Source of the DNA: Leuctra nigra | Lineage: Eukaryota; Arthropoda; Insecta; Plecoptera; Leuctridae | Direction of reading: 5' to 3' | NCBI GenBank assembly: GCA_934045905.1 | Contig: OW203768.1 | Location: 21,466,770 to 21,530,769, forward strand | Length of the DNA: 64,000 nt | Shown here: positions 31,905-42,982 of the stretch, in pieces | Numbering within the stretch: position 1 is the stretch's first letter | How the letters are laid out: every line of letters begins with the position of its first letter | Notes under the pieces: model-generated | What the model was told of the DNA's origin: nothing | What the model saw: the letters and a program-made list of their open reading frames with translations, nothing else | Databases searched by the model: none | Position numbers and translations under genes: made by a program

Positions 31905-32443
31905 TTAACGTGGCGCGATCACTCGATATAGCAAATTTTTCTTTATTTTTGAAATTACCATTTCAAAATACATTTTACAATAGTTCAACTATATTTAAGT
32001 ATTAAAGGCTCATTTAAAGTCCAGTAGTTTTCAACTCCCGCCCAATAATGAGTTTTCAATTTTATGTCTTTTGAGAATGTACAAAACTTTAACATGGGAG
32101 GTATAGGAAAATCATTTTGAATTTGGTTAATAACTTTTAAAATAGCACACGTTGGTATAGTTTTCAATTTTTTTCCTGGTAGTATGTCCGTAGGTCTACC
32201 AGAAAAAAAGTTTTTTGTTAAAATCTAACCGTACAAAAAAATTATAACTTCATTTTAGCTTAAAAATGACACGATTTTACTTGGCTGCCATAAGATAACA
32301 TGGGGGAGAAAACTCAAATTATCTCAGAAAAGACACGAGAAGTGTTTAATTTTTTCAAGGATTATGTATGGCATGATTATCAATAAGTACACAAAAATTT
32401 ATGAAGATCCGAAACTATGCCTCGAGTGATCGCGCCACCTTAA
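31905..32443. mobile_element. TTAA-bounded non-autonomous element
   Basis: The left end TTAACGTGGCGCGATCACTC and the right end (reverse) TTAAGGTGGCGCGATCACTC are inverted repeats directly bounded by TTAA on both sides (31905-31908, 32440-32443). A TTAA duplication is the mark of piggyBac-type insertion. The interior is non-coding and matches the truncated copy at 2606-3093. Confidence 0.85.
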
Positions 32444-32654
32444 TATCGCTATACCTATAACTTTTGAATCATTATGAAATATGTGAAAAATAATTAGTGA
32501 TGCTAATTTTTTAGTCCGACCGTATCAATAAAACACTAACTTTTAACGGCAATATTTGTGCCCAGCCCAATCTTGTAGAAAATATGAAAAAATATAGACA
32601 TTTTTAGATTCTAAACGAGTTTGGGCAAAAATATTGTATTTATAAGATTTTTTG

Positions 32655-32930
32655 GGGCTTAACGTCGCACTGTTCTGCAGCGAGGCTAATGGCGACGGAT
32701 GAATGATGATGATGATGATTGGGAGATGATGGTGAAGAGTAGGGTAGGATGGAAGGTGGGAAGGAGGCGGTCGTGGCCTATTAGTTGGGTACCTTCCCAG
32801 CATTTGCCTGTCGACTGAGGGAAAACCACGAAAAAACTCCAGTCAGGAAGGACGGCCGCGGGAATCGAACCCGGGCCTCCGGAATACAAGTTCAGAGCGT
32901 TACCACTCAGCCATACCTGTTCATTTGCCT
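32655..32930 (-). mobile_element. tRNA-headed SINE, best full-length copy
   Basis: Read on the minus strand it starts with an A box TGGCTGAGTGG and a perfect B box GGTTCGATTCC (tRNA-like head, about 32865-32925). It continues with CAGTCGACAGGCAAATGCTG, CTAATAGGCCACGACCGCC and a (CAT)n-rich tail, and ends with GTGCGACGTTAAGCC. Related pieces occur at 7302, 23690, 29715, 43505, 43790, 49240, 52310, 54665, 57000 and 57995. It would be transcribed by Pol III and mobilised by a non-LTR element. Confidence 0.85.
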
Positions 32931-33289
32931 GTTTGTTTGCTAAGTCGACTAAGTTAGCTTGTACTCTAATTATTTTTCAAATTTTTCGAAAATTGCAAAA
33001 GATATGACGATATTTAGAAAATAATTATCAAAGTTTATTTCAAGTGCAGCCGGCTCAATAATTTTATTTAAATCATCAGAATGGTATTAAATTTATTCAG
33101 CATCGTTTCCAAGCCATGCTCATAATCATTCAATCACGCCATAAGTGTCATAATCCCACCACGAACCGTTAAACATAAGAATACATACACATATTACGAG
33201 ACATCGTAAAAATCACTCGACGATTTCATCACAAATTAAAACTAAATCATCGTTGTTGTGAACTTGTGTAAAGTGAGTTTGAATCGAGC

Positions 33290-33577
33290 GAGCCAATAAG
33301 CCCGCTTGCATCTTGACTCCGCCCCCTGGTCTAATTGTCGGCCCTATAGTCGTGACGGGGGGCGGAGCGTGGGGTGCCGTGGGTTCGGGGTGCTCGATGC
33401 ACGCCGAGTCACTTGCAGTATCATCCGATCACCACGCTAGCAGGAGTCAATATGACGGATCGTGTCAGATAGGCGAACACACGAGAGCGAGAGAGTCGGA
33501 GGTATAGCGAGAACTGAGAGAGTGAGCGAGAGAAGAGACGCCGAGACGTGAACAGGCGAAGAGAAGGAGAAAATTGA
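33290..33577 (+). promoter_or_regulatory. Promoter-like GC-rich and GAGA-rich block upstream of the homeobox exon
   Basis: The composition changes from AT-rich to GC-rich near 33290. The block holds a GC-box-like GGGGGGCGGAGCG (about 33357) and dense GAGA words (GAGAGCGAGAGAG, GAGAGAGTGAGCGAGAGAAGAG, about 33483-33535), the type of site bound by GAGA factor at insect developmental promoters. It lies about 750 bp before the first ATG of the Mnx-like exon. The transcription start is not determined. Confidence 0.4.
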
Positions 33578-33960
33578 CGGAACGTGTTCGTAAAGTGACA
33601 GAAACTAGCGTGGAGAAGGAGAGAACAAACTAAATTTGTTCATAAAGTGACAGAATCGACGTGGAGAAAAGGTATCGTGACAGAATGTGTTCATAAAGTG
33701 ACAGAAAGTAGAGTGAAATAGGGGAAATTGACAGAACGTGTTCATAAAGTGAAAGAAAGTAGAGTGGAATAGGGGAAATTGACAGAACGTGTTCTTAAGT
33801 GACAAAAAGTAGAGTGAAATAGGGGAAAATTAACAGAACGTGTTCATAAAGTGACAGAAAGTAGAGTGAAATATGGGAAATCGACAGAACGTGTTCATAA
33901 AGTGACAGAAAGTCGAGTGAGGAGGAGACAATTGACAGAACGTGTTTATAAAAGTGACAA
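33578..33960. repeat. About 51-bp minisatellite, 8 degenerate copies, 5' of the homeobox exon
   Basis: Copies share GAACGTGTTCATAAAGTGAC, AGAAAGTAGAGTGAAATAGG and GGAAATTGACA. The outer ones are more decayed. It lies between the GAGA block and the start codon, so it is either in the promoter or transcribed in the 5' UTR. Each good unit has the palindrome GAACGTGTTC-like core. Confidence 0.85.
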
Positions 33961-34327
33961 AAAAAACGTTTTGTAAACATAAGAGTAATAGTCGTTTTCG
34001 TTATAGAGCTCGCATTTCCTGTGATAAAAGCTGTTTCTGAGAAAGCAGATACGTATTTTATAGCGTGATATCGATATTAAATCACCGAGACGTGAAACGT
34101 GATTGACGTGACGCGTGACATAAGAGACTTAGTTGACAGAAAGTCACGTGTTCATCTCCATCTGAGAGAAAATCGGAAGCAAATAATCTGAAACAAAACA
34201 CAAGAGGACAACACCAAACATTTTGTGATCTGTGAACTTAATTTTATTCGATAATGTCGACGAGGGCTTCATAGTCGTAGTGACGCCTTTGTCTGAAGCA
34301 ATGCTGAGCTGAGTCGGAGATCTAACA

Positions 34328-34826
34328 ATGAGCACCATGGGCGAACACAACAGCCCGAGCAACAACAACAACAAGACGACGTCGTTCTGCATCGACGCCC
34401 TCCTCGCCCGCGACATGAAGGAGTCGACGCCTGGACCTCGGAGTCCCAGCATGAGCCTCTCGCCCCGGACCTCCGTGTACGACTCTCCGGACACCAGCGA
34501 GTCGCCGCCCATCTCCCCCGGCTCCGAGGTACAGAATCACTACCCTCCACCCTCCAGCTACATGTCGGCGATGTTGCCGCGGGCCGGGGTGCTGGGGACG
34601 CAGTTCTTGCAGAACGGACATCTGTACGGGTATCAGCAGCACATGGGGTCGGCGTTTCACCCGCTTGACGGCAAGGGACCCGGTGACATGGGGCCGGGAC
34701 CGGGGGCGAGTGGGCCCGGGATGATGCAGCAGGGGGGCCCGATGTCGCATCAACATCTGCAGCACATGCAGCTGGAGTGGCTCGCGAGGACGGGGATGTT
34801 CTATCCGAGGTTGCCGGATCTCTCAG
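34328..34826 (+). CDS. exex: First coding exon of a probable Mnx/extra-extra (HB9) homeobox gene
   Basis: The exon encodes 166 codons plus one base and ends at a consensus donor CAG|GTAAGA at 34826/34827. The first ATG is 34328; the next, at 34337, sits in a stronger context (ACCATGG). Near the N-terminus is FCIDALLARD, close to the FRIDALLA box that opens Mnx/HB9 proteins. Near the exon end is LEWLARTGMFYPRLPDL, matching the W-L-R...GM..P(R/K)MPD region before the Mnx homeodomain. Between them are Ser/Pro-rich and Gly/Met/Gln/His-rich stretches. Mnx factors are nuclear and specify motor neurons and other cells. The homeodomain itself should be on a later exon and is not found in the remaining window. 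The assignment therefore rests on two short motifs; another antennapedia-class gene is possible. Confidence 0.75.
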
Positions 34827-34841
34827 GTAAGAAAGTCTTCT

Positions 34842-35141
34842 TTAAGAGGCCTGCAATGGGTATAAGCGAACGAGAAACCCACGGTTCGTCAAAGCGGTTT
34901 TTTACATTTTCTCTTCATGCCAACAGAATTTTAAAAAAAATCGGATAGCCCAGTAACAACCCATAGGCTTATGCTGCAAACTGCAGTACATTACGACCTC
35001 TGGTACGACCTCAAAGTGAAATACGATTATTTTACCATAAATATCGTATTAAATCTGATTTTTTACAATTCTGTTAGCGTGAAGAGAAATTTCAAATAAC
35101 GCTTTGACGAACCGTGGGTTTCCCGTTCGCTTACCAGACGG
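34842..35141. mobile_element. TTAA-type foldback inserted just inside the homeobox intron
   Basis: It starts TTAAGAGGC 15 bases after the splice donor. Inverted blocks GCGAACGAGAAACCCACGG and CCGTGGGTTTCCCGTTCGC, plus TTCTCTTCATGCCAACAGAATT and complement, make long arms. It is the same family as 61471-61873 (shared GGTTCGTC, CATTACGACCTCTGG-like core). The distal TTAA end is lost. Reading through the donor would translate this element for about 40 codons to a stop near 34946. Confidence 0.75.
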
Positions 35142-35513
35142 TACTTATTTTGTATACCGAGCTGTTCAAGAAGTTCCAGGACATTTTTTAATTACACACC
35201 AAAACAAATTTGTTATGTTTAATTGAGAATATAAGGACTACGTTTTCGATTGTTGATGCATCATTTTAGTTGCCAAGTTATAGCATTTTGAAAATATCCC
35301 TTTTGTGCGATTGTCAATTTTCAAAAAGATGTCGAAACTGGTTTAATATGTCGCTAAAGAATAAATTTAGTGAGTTGTTGGTACTTAGTTTAGTGGAGAA
35401 CCTATAACGAATAACATATTTTTCTGTTTGTTGATGCTCAAAGTTCCCAAGCTATACAGCGGTTTAACTAAAACCCTTTCTCTCCATTCGTTGAATTTTT
35501 CGAATTGCCTGTA

Positions 35514-35666
35514 AAGTGGGTATTACACTTTACAATTCAAGTTAGGCAATTTGAAATTCTATAGCCAATGAAATATTGTTTTGCATGAAACTCTGAAATC
35601 CAATTGGCTTATGATTGAAATTGTCCAATCATTTGTCTATACAATTGTGTAGTGTAATACCCACTT
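35514..35666. mobile_element. MITE of about 153 bp with AAGTGGGTATTACAC termini
   Basis: The ends AAGTGGGTATTACACTTTAC and, in reverse, AAGTGGGTATTACACTACAC are inverted repeats. The interior is AT-rich. No duplication was identified. Confidence 0.75.
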
Positions 35667-35938
35667 AAGGAATTTATGACGAAAATTAGGAAAATCTCCG
35701 AACCAATGAAACTGGTTTTACTCAATCTGCTGTATACAGAAGAAAATACAAATATTTACCACTTTACAATTTAAAAATTATGAGCAATTGTTCTATATGA
35801 AAGCTATAAGTTTTTTAATTACTTTAGCTTATAAAAAGTGATGGTTTGGACAGTGGAGTTGTGAGATATTCAACATTAGGCACCTAGGCACCCAAGTTTT
35901 ATTTGGTTGACGTTTTAGTATGCTGTGTGTCGTTCCTA

Positions 35939-36158
35939 CTCTGTAAAAACAAGTTGCCAAAATGGGGTCAAACACAGTTCCAGTGAATTTTAGATCTCTT
36001 TTTTCCTGAAACAGCCTCTAAAATGTGAGCCAAAACGGCTCAATGAAAATAATAGTCATTTTGGCTCACATTTTAGGGGCCGTTTCAGAAAAAAGAAACC
36101 TAGAATTCACTAGAGCTGTTTTTGATTCGCACCCCTTTTTGGCTACTTTTTTACAGTG
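35939..36158. mobile_element. Mariner-like MITE bounded by TA
   Basis: TA at 35937-35938 and 36159-36160 flank imperfect ends CTCTGTAAAAACAAGTTGCC and (reverse) CACTGTAAAAAAGTAGCC. The arms then match for about 90 bp through GTGAATTTTAGATCTC and TCTAAAATGTGAGCC. TA duplication and ACTGTAAAAA ends suit a Tc1/mariner helper. Confidence 0.7.
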
Positions 36159-36179
36159 TATAGAGTTTATTAATTTATA

Positions 36180-37077
36180 CTAGGAAAACGCTCTGTGTAA
36201 CGCGTTGATGAGCGAGCACGGATACACGCAACACCTCGAACCGAAATTATGTCTATCGAATGTCATTAAAAGCCAACAATTCTTTAGTTTCGTCACAGAC
36301 TTGTATAAAAATCTCCAAAATCTCCACAAATATTGGTGCCAATCCTTGCTAAGTTTTAAGTTGATGAATTAAACCTTTATGATTGAACGGTTCCTTGTTA
36401 ATTTTCAAAAATCACAGGATCTCGTTCAAAAAATATACCTGGGACCACCCATATGATATGATATTAGTGTGTACACAATATCAGATCAATCTGTTGAACG
36501 GTCATTATTAGTTTCATTTCGTTTGAAACTTTCTGCTCTAACTACCTTGCCTTGAACTGAAGATTCGAAGTCACCGTGAATTTGACAGCCAACACGCAAA
36601 ATGTCCCTAAAATGACAAAAACTTTTGAAAATAACGACAGATTAGAGTGAAAATTGGCAAAAATACCTTAAATGTTGGTACAAATGACCATGCGAAGTTT
36701 TTAGTTGGTCGGTCAATCGGTTCCAGTTTAAATTTCAAAAATCACAGGAAAAATGGTTTCAAATTTGAACCAATTAGAGGATTTGGCTGAATTTTTTTTT
36801 GATTGGGTACAATGTTGGTTGCAATGACTTTGCTAAATTTCAAATTGATCGAACCAACCAATCGAAAGATAATTTTTATAAAATTTGAACCAATCACAGG
36901 ATCTCGTTCAGAAAAGATCCCAGGGATCGCATAGATTACGTTAGTATGTGTACAAAATTTCAGATCGATTGGTTGTGCGGTTTGACCTGGGCAGTGAACA
37001 CAAAAAAAAAAAAAAAAAAAAACACACAGAGAAAGTGCCATAAGTGTACCGTGGTGACGCTCGCTACGCTCGCTCAA
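36180..37077 (+). mobile_element. CTAG-end dispersed repeat, full-length copy
   Basis: CTAGGAAAACGCTCTGTGTA at 36180 after A; the right end GTGACGCTCGCTACGCTCGCTCAA is near 37077. The interior has four degenerate internal repeats, each with a CACAGG or AGAGGAT block, a GTTGGT/TTAGTATGTGTACA block and a TTTCAxxTxGATCG block. The right part has a poly(A)-like run (about 19 A) before ACACACAGAGAAAGTGCC. This is the cleanest copy in the window. Confidence 0.85.
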
Positions 37078-37079
37078 TC

Positions 37080-38591
37080 ATTGTTTTTTGATTAGAATAT
37101 TTAGCCATCTAAATCAGTAACTAAAATTTTCTTACCATTGATAATGTACCACCTAACCGACCCAAACACTAACAGTTGGTTCAATTGTATTATCATAGGT
37201 TATGCTCCTTCCGGTCAGGTGTATGTGGATGTACTCTCTTTGAAACATTATTCTCTTCAATAAACTATGACAAAAACGAACTACCTAAATGTTGACATGA
37301 AGAAAGAATCCATGTGTATAGATATTTTCGTTTATTGTCCCTTATCTCTTGGTAGAGATTTTATTAACGGATCCCAGATCAAGGTGTCAAATCTCCATCT
37401 GCACAAATAGAATAGACAACTGAAGGATTAGAGACAGATTACAGGTATCTTTCAATAACAAATAGGTTTGAAAATCAATGCATCGCATAGTAAACTATAC
37501 TAAAGTGTGTTTGACTGAAAACTCTTCCCAAAAGTAATAATATTCATTATTAATAAATTTTTAAAATATTTGAATCACATCAAAGATAAATAAAATAATT
37601 TTCATTCATTTCTTATCGTTATTTAAATGTCTAATACTGAAATCAAATAAATGTCTACACTATTTGCTAATTTTTATTTATAACCCATAATTTCTATTTG
37701 ATCAATGCATGCATATTGATATAAATAAGGTACCTAAGGTAACATGTTGGAACAATTTATTCAATCAGGTTTTGAACTCAATTTTGATCCTATTTTTTTA
37801 ATCTAGTAGAGCGGTTTCTCCATGCCAGCCAAGTCGTACGATGCACGTAGGTATATCGGTTTATCCATGTAAGGTATCTTGAAAAATCATTCCACCAACA
37901 TTAAGCAGTGATCAATTTAATGTATTCAAATAATTTTTCTCCGCAAAATCTGCAATTGAATTGCTTGAGATTTTGTATTGAGCACGAACACAAATCTAGG
38001 TCTTGACTTGATTGTAAATTGTAATTATCAACATAAAACCAATTCAGAAATTATCTTGGCTCTTCATTTTATGAAAGTCATATGCAGTTTTGTTTACAGA
38101 TATCAATTCATGTTTTACATCGATTGATAACAACACGAATTGATATTATCAAGAAATTAAATTGCATGTATGTCTTTAAAGAAACACCCCACATTTTCAG
38201 GCATTTGTGGTAATTCTTCCCCTTTATCGAGTAATAATTGTTCGTTACATCTCCTGTCAGGACCACAATCAAAATGTTTCCTAAAACATCTTGTAAGTTT
38301 TCATGTAGAACATCATGTTGGAGTACAGCATCTTGTTTGACATCGAATAGGCTTATCTCCGTGTCACCAATCTTTTACTAGATTTGTATTTGTTTAGAGA
38401 TTAGACTCAAGTAGAGTGATTATATGTTGATTAACCCAAGCAATCTGCAACATTTTATACATACACTTTATTTCATCTTTCAATTATTTCGAGGGAAGAT
38501 CACGAGTGTTAGGCGAGAATAATGAAACATTACGAAGAAATCGTTTTTGAGACACTATGGAATTTTATAGAAAACTTATAATCCATATTGA
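37080..38591. other. AT-rich probable intron of the homeobox gene
   Basis: No exon-like open frame or RNA gene is recognised. A phrase near 37805-37850 (CAAGTCGTACGATGCACG) recurs near 59750 (CAAAGTCGTACGGTACAC), indicating an old dispersed repeat. Confidence 0.35.
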
Positions 38592-38780
38592 ATAGACCGA
38601 TTTAAAAATTATCTAGGTGGCTCTGCTTTTCAAAAACTTTCACATACAGTTCGGTTTTCCATATATCTGTTGGTGTTTTTATCCATTGTTGTAAAACACC
38701 AATAGATATATGGAAAACCAAACTGCATGTGAAATTTTTTGAAAAGCAGGGCCACCTAGATAATTTTTAAATCGGTCTAT
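38592..38780. mobile_element. 189-bp MITE with ATAGACCGATTTAAAAATTA termini
   Basis: The arms of about 85 bp are inverted and close to identical: ATAGACCGATTTAAAAATTA…GGTTTTCCATATATCT and complement. The centre is only about 15 bases. Such long arms would give a hairpin RNA if transcribed. Confidence 0.85.
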
Positions 38781-38781
38781 C

Positions 38782-39352
38782 GAAAACATAAAAATATGTT
38801 TCTTTTATTGAAACTGAGAATAGCCATAACTCTGGGCACATAATGCAAATCAGATCCACTTGCAATGAAGTCTCTTTCGATACCACTTTTCTGACAGCAA
38901 TTTGAAAAATTTAAAAAACTCACTAAATAAATGTTATTTTTAGATTTAGCTTAAAATTTGTAAAATTAGTGCAAAATTTGATATTGATCTTACCATTTTG
39001 ATTTTCGATCAATCAGAATATTTTTTTTACAAATTTTAACCACTTGAAGGATTTGGCTGTAATTTACAACTGTAATACTATACAATGGTTTCAAAAACTG
39101 AGAAAATTTTTGAAACGATAGGTAAACGGTGAGCTACAGGCCATTTTCATTTTTTCAACCAATCAGAGAGCAGTGCACAAAAAGCTATACACTATTAAAT
39201 ACGAATGATGTTAGTATATGTCCAAAGTTTCAGCTCGCTCAAAAAAACAATACCTAGACGTCTGTAACGTCGGTTAAAAAAATAATACAAAAAAGAAAAA
39301 AAAGAAAACAGAGAAAGTGTCCAAAAGTGCCGAATGGAAACGCTCGCTGCGC
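38782..39352 (+). repeat. CTAG-end dispersed repeat, copy without the CTAG end
   Basis: The interior words (AATCAGATCCACTTGCAATG, AACCACTTGAAGGATTTGGC, ATGTCCAAAGTTTCAGCTCG) and the right end GGAAACGCTCGCTGCGCTCGC identify the family. The CTAG end is missing because the MITE at 38592-38780 abuts it. Confidence 0.65.
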
Positions 39353-39646
39353 TCGCTGGCTAATTCACAGCACCGGCCATATAACCCTGCTGTGGAATCC
39401 ACATAAATGGACTCCATGTTTTGATGTTGTACATCGAACTTAAGTTAAGTTGGGAAAAGTTGTAAACTTAAAAAGCTGCTAATTCTTTTGTCTCGAAATT
39501 TACATTTGGACACCAATATTATTAATTAAGTCTTTTTTATATAGATTACATCCCCCTCTTTCTACAAATTATACTCGCTGCCATTTGAATATTTTTTTAA
39601 ATTAAAATAGATTGACTGACTCCGTAACAGCTCCAAAGGCACGTAC

Positions 39647-39819
39647 AGTTCGTTTTTCCTATGTATGAACTCTCACCAGATGGAGCCACAGTCAGTTGTT
39701 CTGCTAGGCCGAGAAAGACTTCATTGCGCGCTCACCTTGCAATGTTGTCTTTCTCGGCCTAGCAGAACAACTGACGGTGTCTCGGTCTGTAGAGAGTTCA
39801 AACATAAGAAAAACGAACT
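39647..39819. mobile_element. 173-bp foldback MITE
   Basis: The left arm AGTTCGTTTTTCCTATGTAT…GTTCTGCTAGGCCGAGAAAG is mirrored by CTTTCTCGGCCTAGCAGAAC…AGAAAAACGAACT. The loop is about 30 bases. The arms pair over roughly 70 bp. Confidence 0.8.
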
Positions 39820-40371
39820 ATCAGCAAGTGACATACCTATACCATGTCTACGCCTATCCTCACTAGTTTCTATAAACAGATGTATATAGAAAGTTTTATC
39901 AAACCAGCCAACAGTTTAAAAGCGATCTTTAAAACAATTCAAGTAGTAATTCCACATCATGTTCATATCGACAAAGTGCTCACCACGGTATTTCATATAT
40001 AATCAAGTACCTGGCACTCGAGAAGCCATTAGCTCATTAGCTGTTACCTATTGGCTCTGCATTAGAACGGAAGCCGTGTTGTTCTAGCCATTAGCGGGGC
40101 CGTGCCTCGTGTCGAGCTGTATGCAAACATGGAGGCAGTGATAGCTTGTGACACGGTCCGTGTGATCAGGGTAGTTAGATGTGATAAGAGACGTGTTGAC
40201 ATGGTAATCGACAGATGACGGGGTGTTTGGAGATATGTGAGGTGTGGGGTTGTGGGGAAGTGATTGTAATTAGGTGTTTGATATGTTAAGCTTTGGCGGG
40301 TGTGAGGAAAATATTTTAAGAATATTTCGAATAAGGGGACATTTTATCTAAAATTTGGGAATATAACAATC
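39820..40371. other. Intron sequence, moderately GC-rich at 40010-40220
   Basis: The 40010-40220 part has several CATTAG(C) words (homeodomain-like cores) and few repeats. It could be an enhancer but this is unproven. No gene is seen. Confidence 0.3.
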
Positions 40372-40761
40372 TTAAGGCGGCTGGGTAGTGAGTTTGACCT
40401 CGAAGAGTTTTTTAATCGATTTGTATCAATATCTTTTACCAATGTAATTGTTAACAAAATAAGGCTTTGTACGAGTATTCAGAACAATTCAATGAAAATA
40501 ATGTCATAGCTTGCAATGGTTTATTAGATTTACTCTGTCCTACAGATGTTTAGTGCCCGAAAATTAGTAAAATTATGGTACTAAACATCTGTTGGACAAA
40601 ATAAAGTTAATAACTTATTCCAAACTATGAAATTATTTTCATTGAACTGTTCTGAATACTCGTACAAAGCCTTATTTTGTTAACAATTACATCGGTAAAA
40701 GATATTGATAAAAATCGATTAAAAACTCTTCAAAGCCACGCTCACTACTCCGCCCTCTTAA
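40372..40761. mobile_element. 390-bp TTAA-bounded foldback element
   Basis: TTAAGGCGGCTGGGTAGTGAG on the left and, reversed, TTAAGAGGGCGGAGTAGTGAG on the right. TTAA is present on both flanks. The arms pair almost end to end (for example AACAAAATAAGGCTTTGTAC and complement) around a centre near 40560. It shares the TTAA boundary and a purine-rich start with the elements at 31905 and 61471. Confidence 0.85.
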
Positions 40762-41736
40762 ACTTAGATTCGTTATAACTCAAATTAGCTTGAAAGCCAA
40801 TCAATAACTTTAAAATTTGTCTTGATTTTCCAAATACTGAAAACCCGTTTCAATATCCAAACTCACCTACATCGTCCTAAATGAGTTCTTTAAATTTTGA
40901 CAAATAAATTGATCGGCTATAAGCATAATATTGCAATAGAATTTGGTGCCATCAATTAGAAAATCTCATAGGTAAGAGAATCTACCATGATTTTTTAAAA
41001 ATCATTCAAAAAATTTAAACACTTCGAGAGCCATTATTTCAATAATCTGCTAAGTTTTAAAAAGTTGATTAGGATTATGGTCCTATAGGAACTAAAAATT
41101 ATATAAGATGAATAAATTATCATATCATATGGAGAAACAGAGGAAATAAATATAGGTTTGACAATTAAAATAAGGTCCAATTGATTGTCAATTGATTCCA
41201 GTTCTGATATCTCCGTTATTCTAATCACATCCACGTGAATCCGTTGACTGTCGATACGTGTGTTCATTATCTCTCGATTAGACTGAACAAATAAACACAA
41301 GTTGCGCCTGTCAATCACGGAGATGTTTAAAATGTAACGCCATCAACACACTGACTTTTCTCAATGATTCCTGTACCAAGTGAGATAAGCTCGTTATGCG
41401 ACTAATTCAAACAACACGATGACAGTACACCCGCGGTTAGACAAATTGACGGTAAACTGCTAAGTTGAAGCTCAAATTATCCTCAATATTTGTTGAATGG
41501 AGGAAAAATTATTGTTTGTAAGGTCGTAGATTGTTCCTTATAATCAAACCCTACAACCCATGCATGTTCGAAATCTTAATTTACACCTCTGTGTTTTCGT
41601 CCATGGATATCAAGGTATTGAAAAACGACTGAGAAGTTTGCGATCAATTTATGAGACTGCAGCGGGTGTACATTGGTGAGGTTGCAAATCTGAAGTGAAA
41701 TGAAGGCCCAGTAATTTGGAAGTGATCAAGGTGCGC
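40762..41736. other. AT-rich intron sequence
   Basis: No recognisable gene. A 94-codon minus frame (41034-41318) has no known domain. Confidence 0.35.
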
Positions 41737-41992
41737 TGCATTTATGCATTGTTTCCGTTGGTTTTCAGAGTCGTTGATATATGCTGGAGATCTCTTCTTC
41801 GGTAATACTCTGCTTGTTTTACTTGTTTTGCTTGTTTTTACGCGTTGTTTGCGTTGGCCCTAAAAAGGGCCGGTTGCGCCGTTTCGGATGGCTTGCTCCA
41901 TCATCCATCCAGGCTCGGAAGTTAAGTTAGGGCCAACGCAAAGAAACCAGCAGAGTATTACCGAAGAAGAGATCACAGCATTTATGCATTGA
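41737..41992. mobile_element. Foldback insertion flanked by 14-bp direct repeats
   Basis: GCATTTATGCATTG stands at 41737-41750 and again at 41979-41992. Between them, GATCTCTTCTTCGGTAATAC and GTATTACCGAAGAAGAGATC form outer arms, and GCGTTGGCCCTA with its complement form inner arms. The direct repeat looks like a target duplication, though about 40 bases on the left lie outside the arms. Retroposition of a structured RNA or an atypical MITE are both possible. Confidence 0.6.
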
Positions 41993-42888
41993 TAGATCAA
42001 TTTTGTAAATTATTTAAAATAAGCCTAAAATCATCGTGTGACCACTGTGAATTTGCAAATACCTAATTATCAAATGTTGTATTATTACAACCAATCAGAG
42101 GATTTTCAAAAAAAACTACCTCTGGTTTTTGTTAGTATGACAATATTTACTTACATTAATATTAAGGTTGACAATATAATGTTATTAATGTTAATCTGTA
42201 TACCTCAGAAAATAGAAGGTTAGAAGTCCATTTCAATGATTCTTGAGTTGAGCTCAAAAACCAGTAATTCTAGTAATCTGCTTGATTACATCATTCCAAA
42301 AGTGTGCAAAGCAAAATCAAGAAAATGGATATCGGGCCTTCTACCTCTGAGTTACTAGAATAATGACGTCACCAACAATCCTCAAGTCTTCAGCTACACA
42401 TTAACAAGTTGTTTAAACCAACCGGTAGCAAACACCACAAACAAGCAGACACTCGATGGTAATGGCTTGTTATTTGTTGATCGTAATGGCGAGTCGAGTG
42501 TTTGACTTCAACTTTATGTCACGTGCTGCTTGCGACAAGCTGGCGCTAGGTGTCGTCAGCACCAACTGACCACCAGCTCTTGAGAACAGAACATGAATAA
42601 TCCATCTGATACTCATCGGGCATTTACAAACACAAACAACATTCTGACGATTATTAGGAACATTATTCTTGGGAGTGAGGAGAAACTAAGAGTGTGGAAT
42701 TTACTGTATTAAGAAAGCTTAATACTTAATAAAGTGAAGTGAAGCTTAGATTTGAGATAATAAATATTTTATGAAAGTTGAGATGTTGTTGAAGACAGAT
42801 GTGGTATTATTTTTGTTGTGTAATGAATAGTTTTCAAGGAACGAATTTACAAAGTTTGGTAGATTGTAGCTGTCTATGAAACACAATC
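41993..42888. other. Intron sequence with one moderately GC-rich block
   Basis: The stretch 42370-42590 is low in recognisable repeats and includes TGACGTCA (about 42363) and CACGTG (about 42520). The phrase CGGGCCTTCTACCTC near 42340 also occurs near 8290, 28470 and 44090, marking an old dispersed repeat. No exon is recognised. Confidence 0.3.
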
Positions 42889-42982
42889 TGACGTCACACG
42901 CCGAGTCGGGCCGTATAGATAATGTTAGCCCGAGCCGGTTCTATGCATCCCGTAACACAGGGAACACGGCGTGTGACGTACA
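42889..42982. repeat. Inverted repeat with TGACGTCACACGCCG arms
   Basis: CTGACGTCACACGCCG on the left and CGGCGTGTGACGTACAG on the right enclose a GC-rich loop of about 60 bases. The left arm contains a full CRE palindrome. It may be a short MITE. Confidence 0.6.

Noticed and set aside
34144..34765. Minus-strand frames of 93-147 codons opposite the homeobox exon
   Set aside because: They are antisense shadows of a GC-rich coding exon with Arg/His/Cys-rich low-complexity translation.
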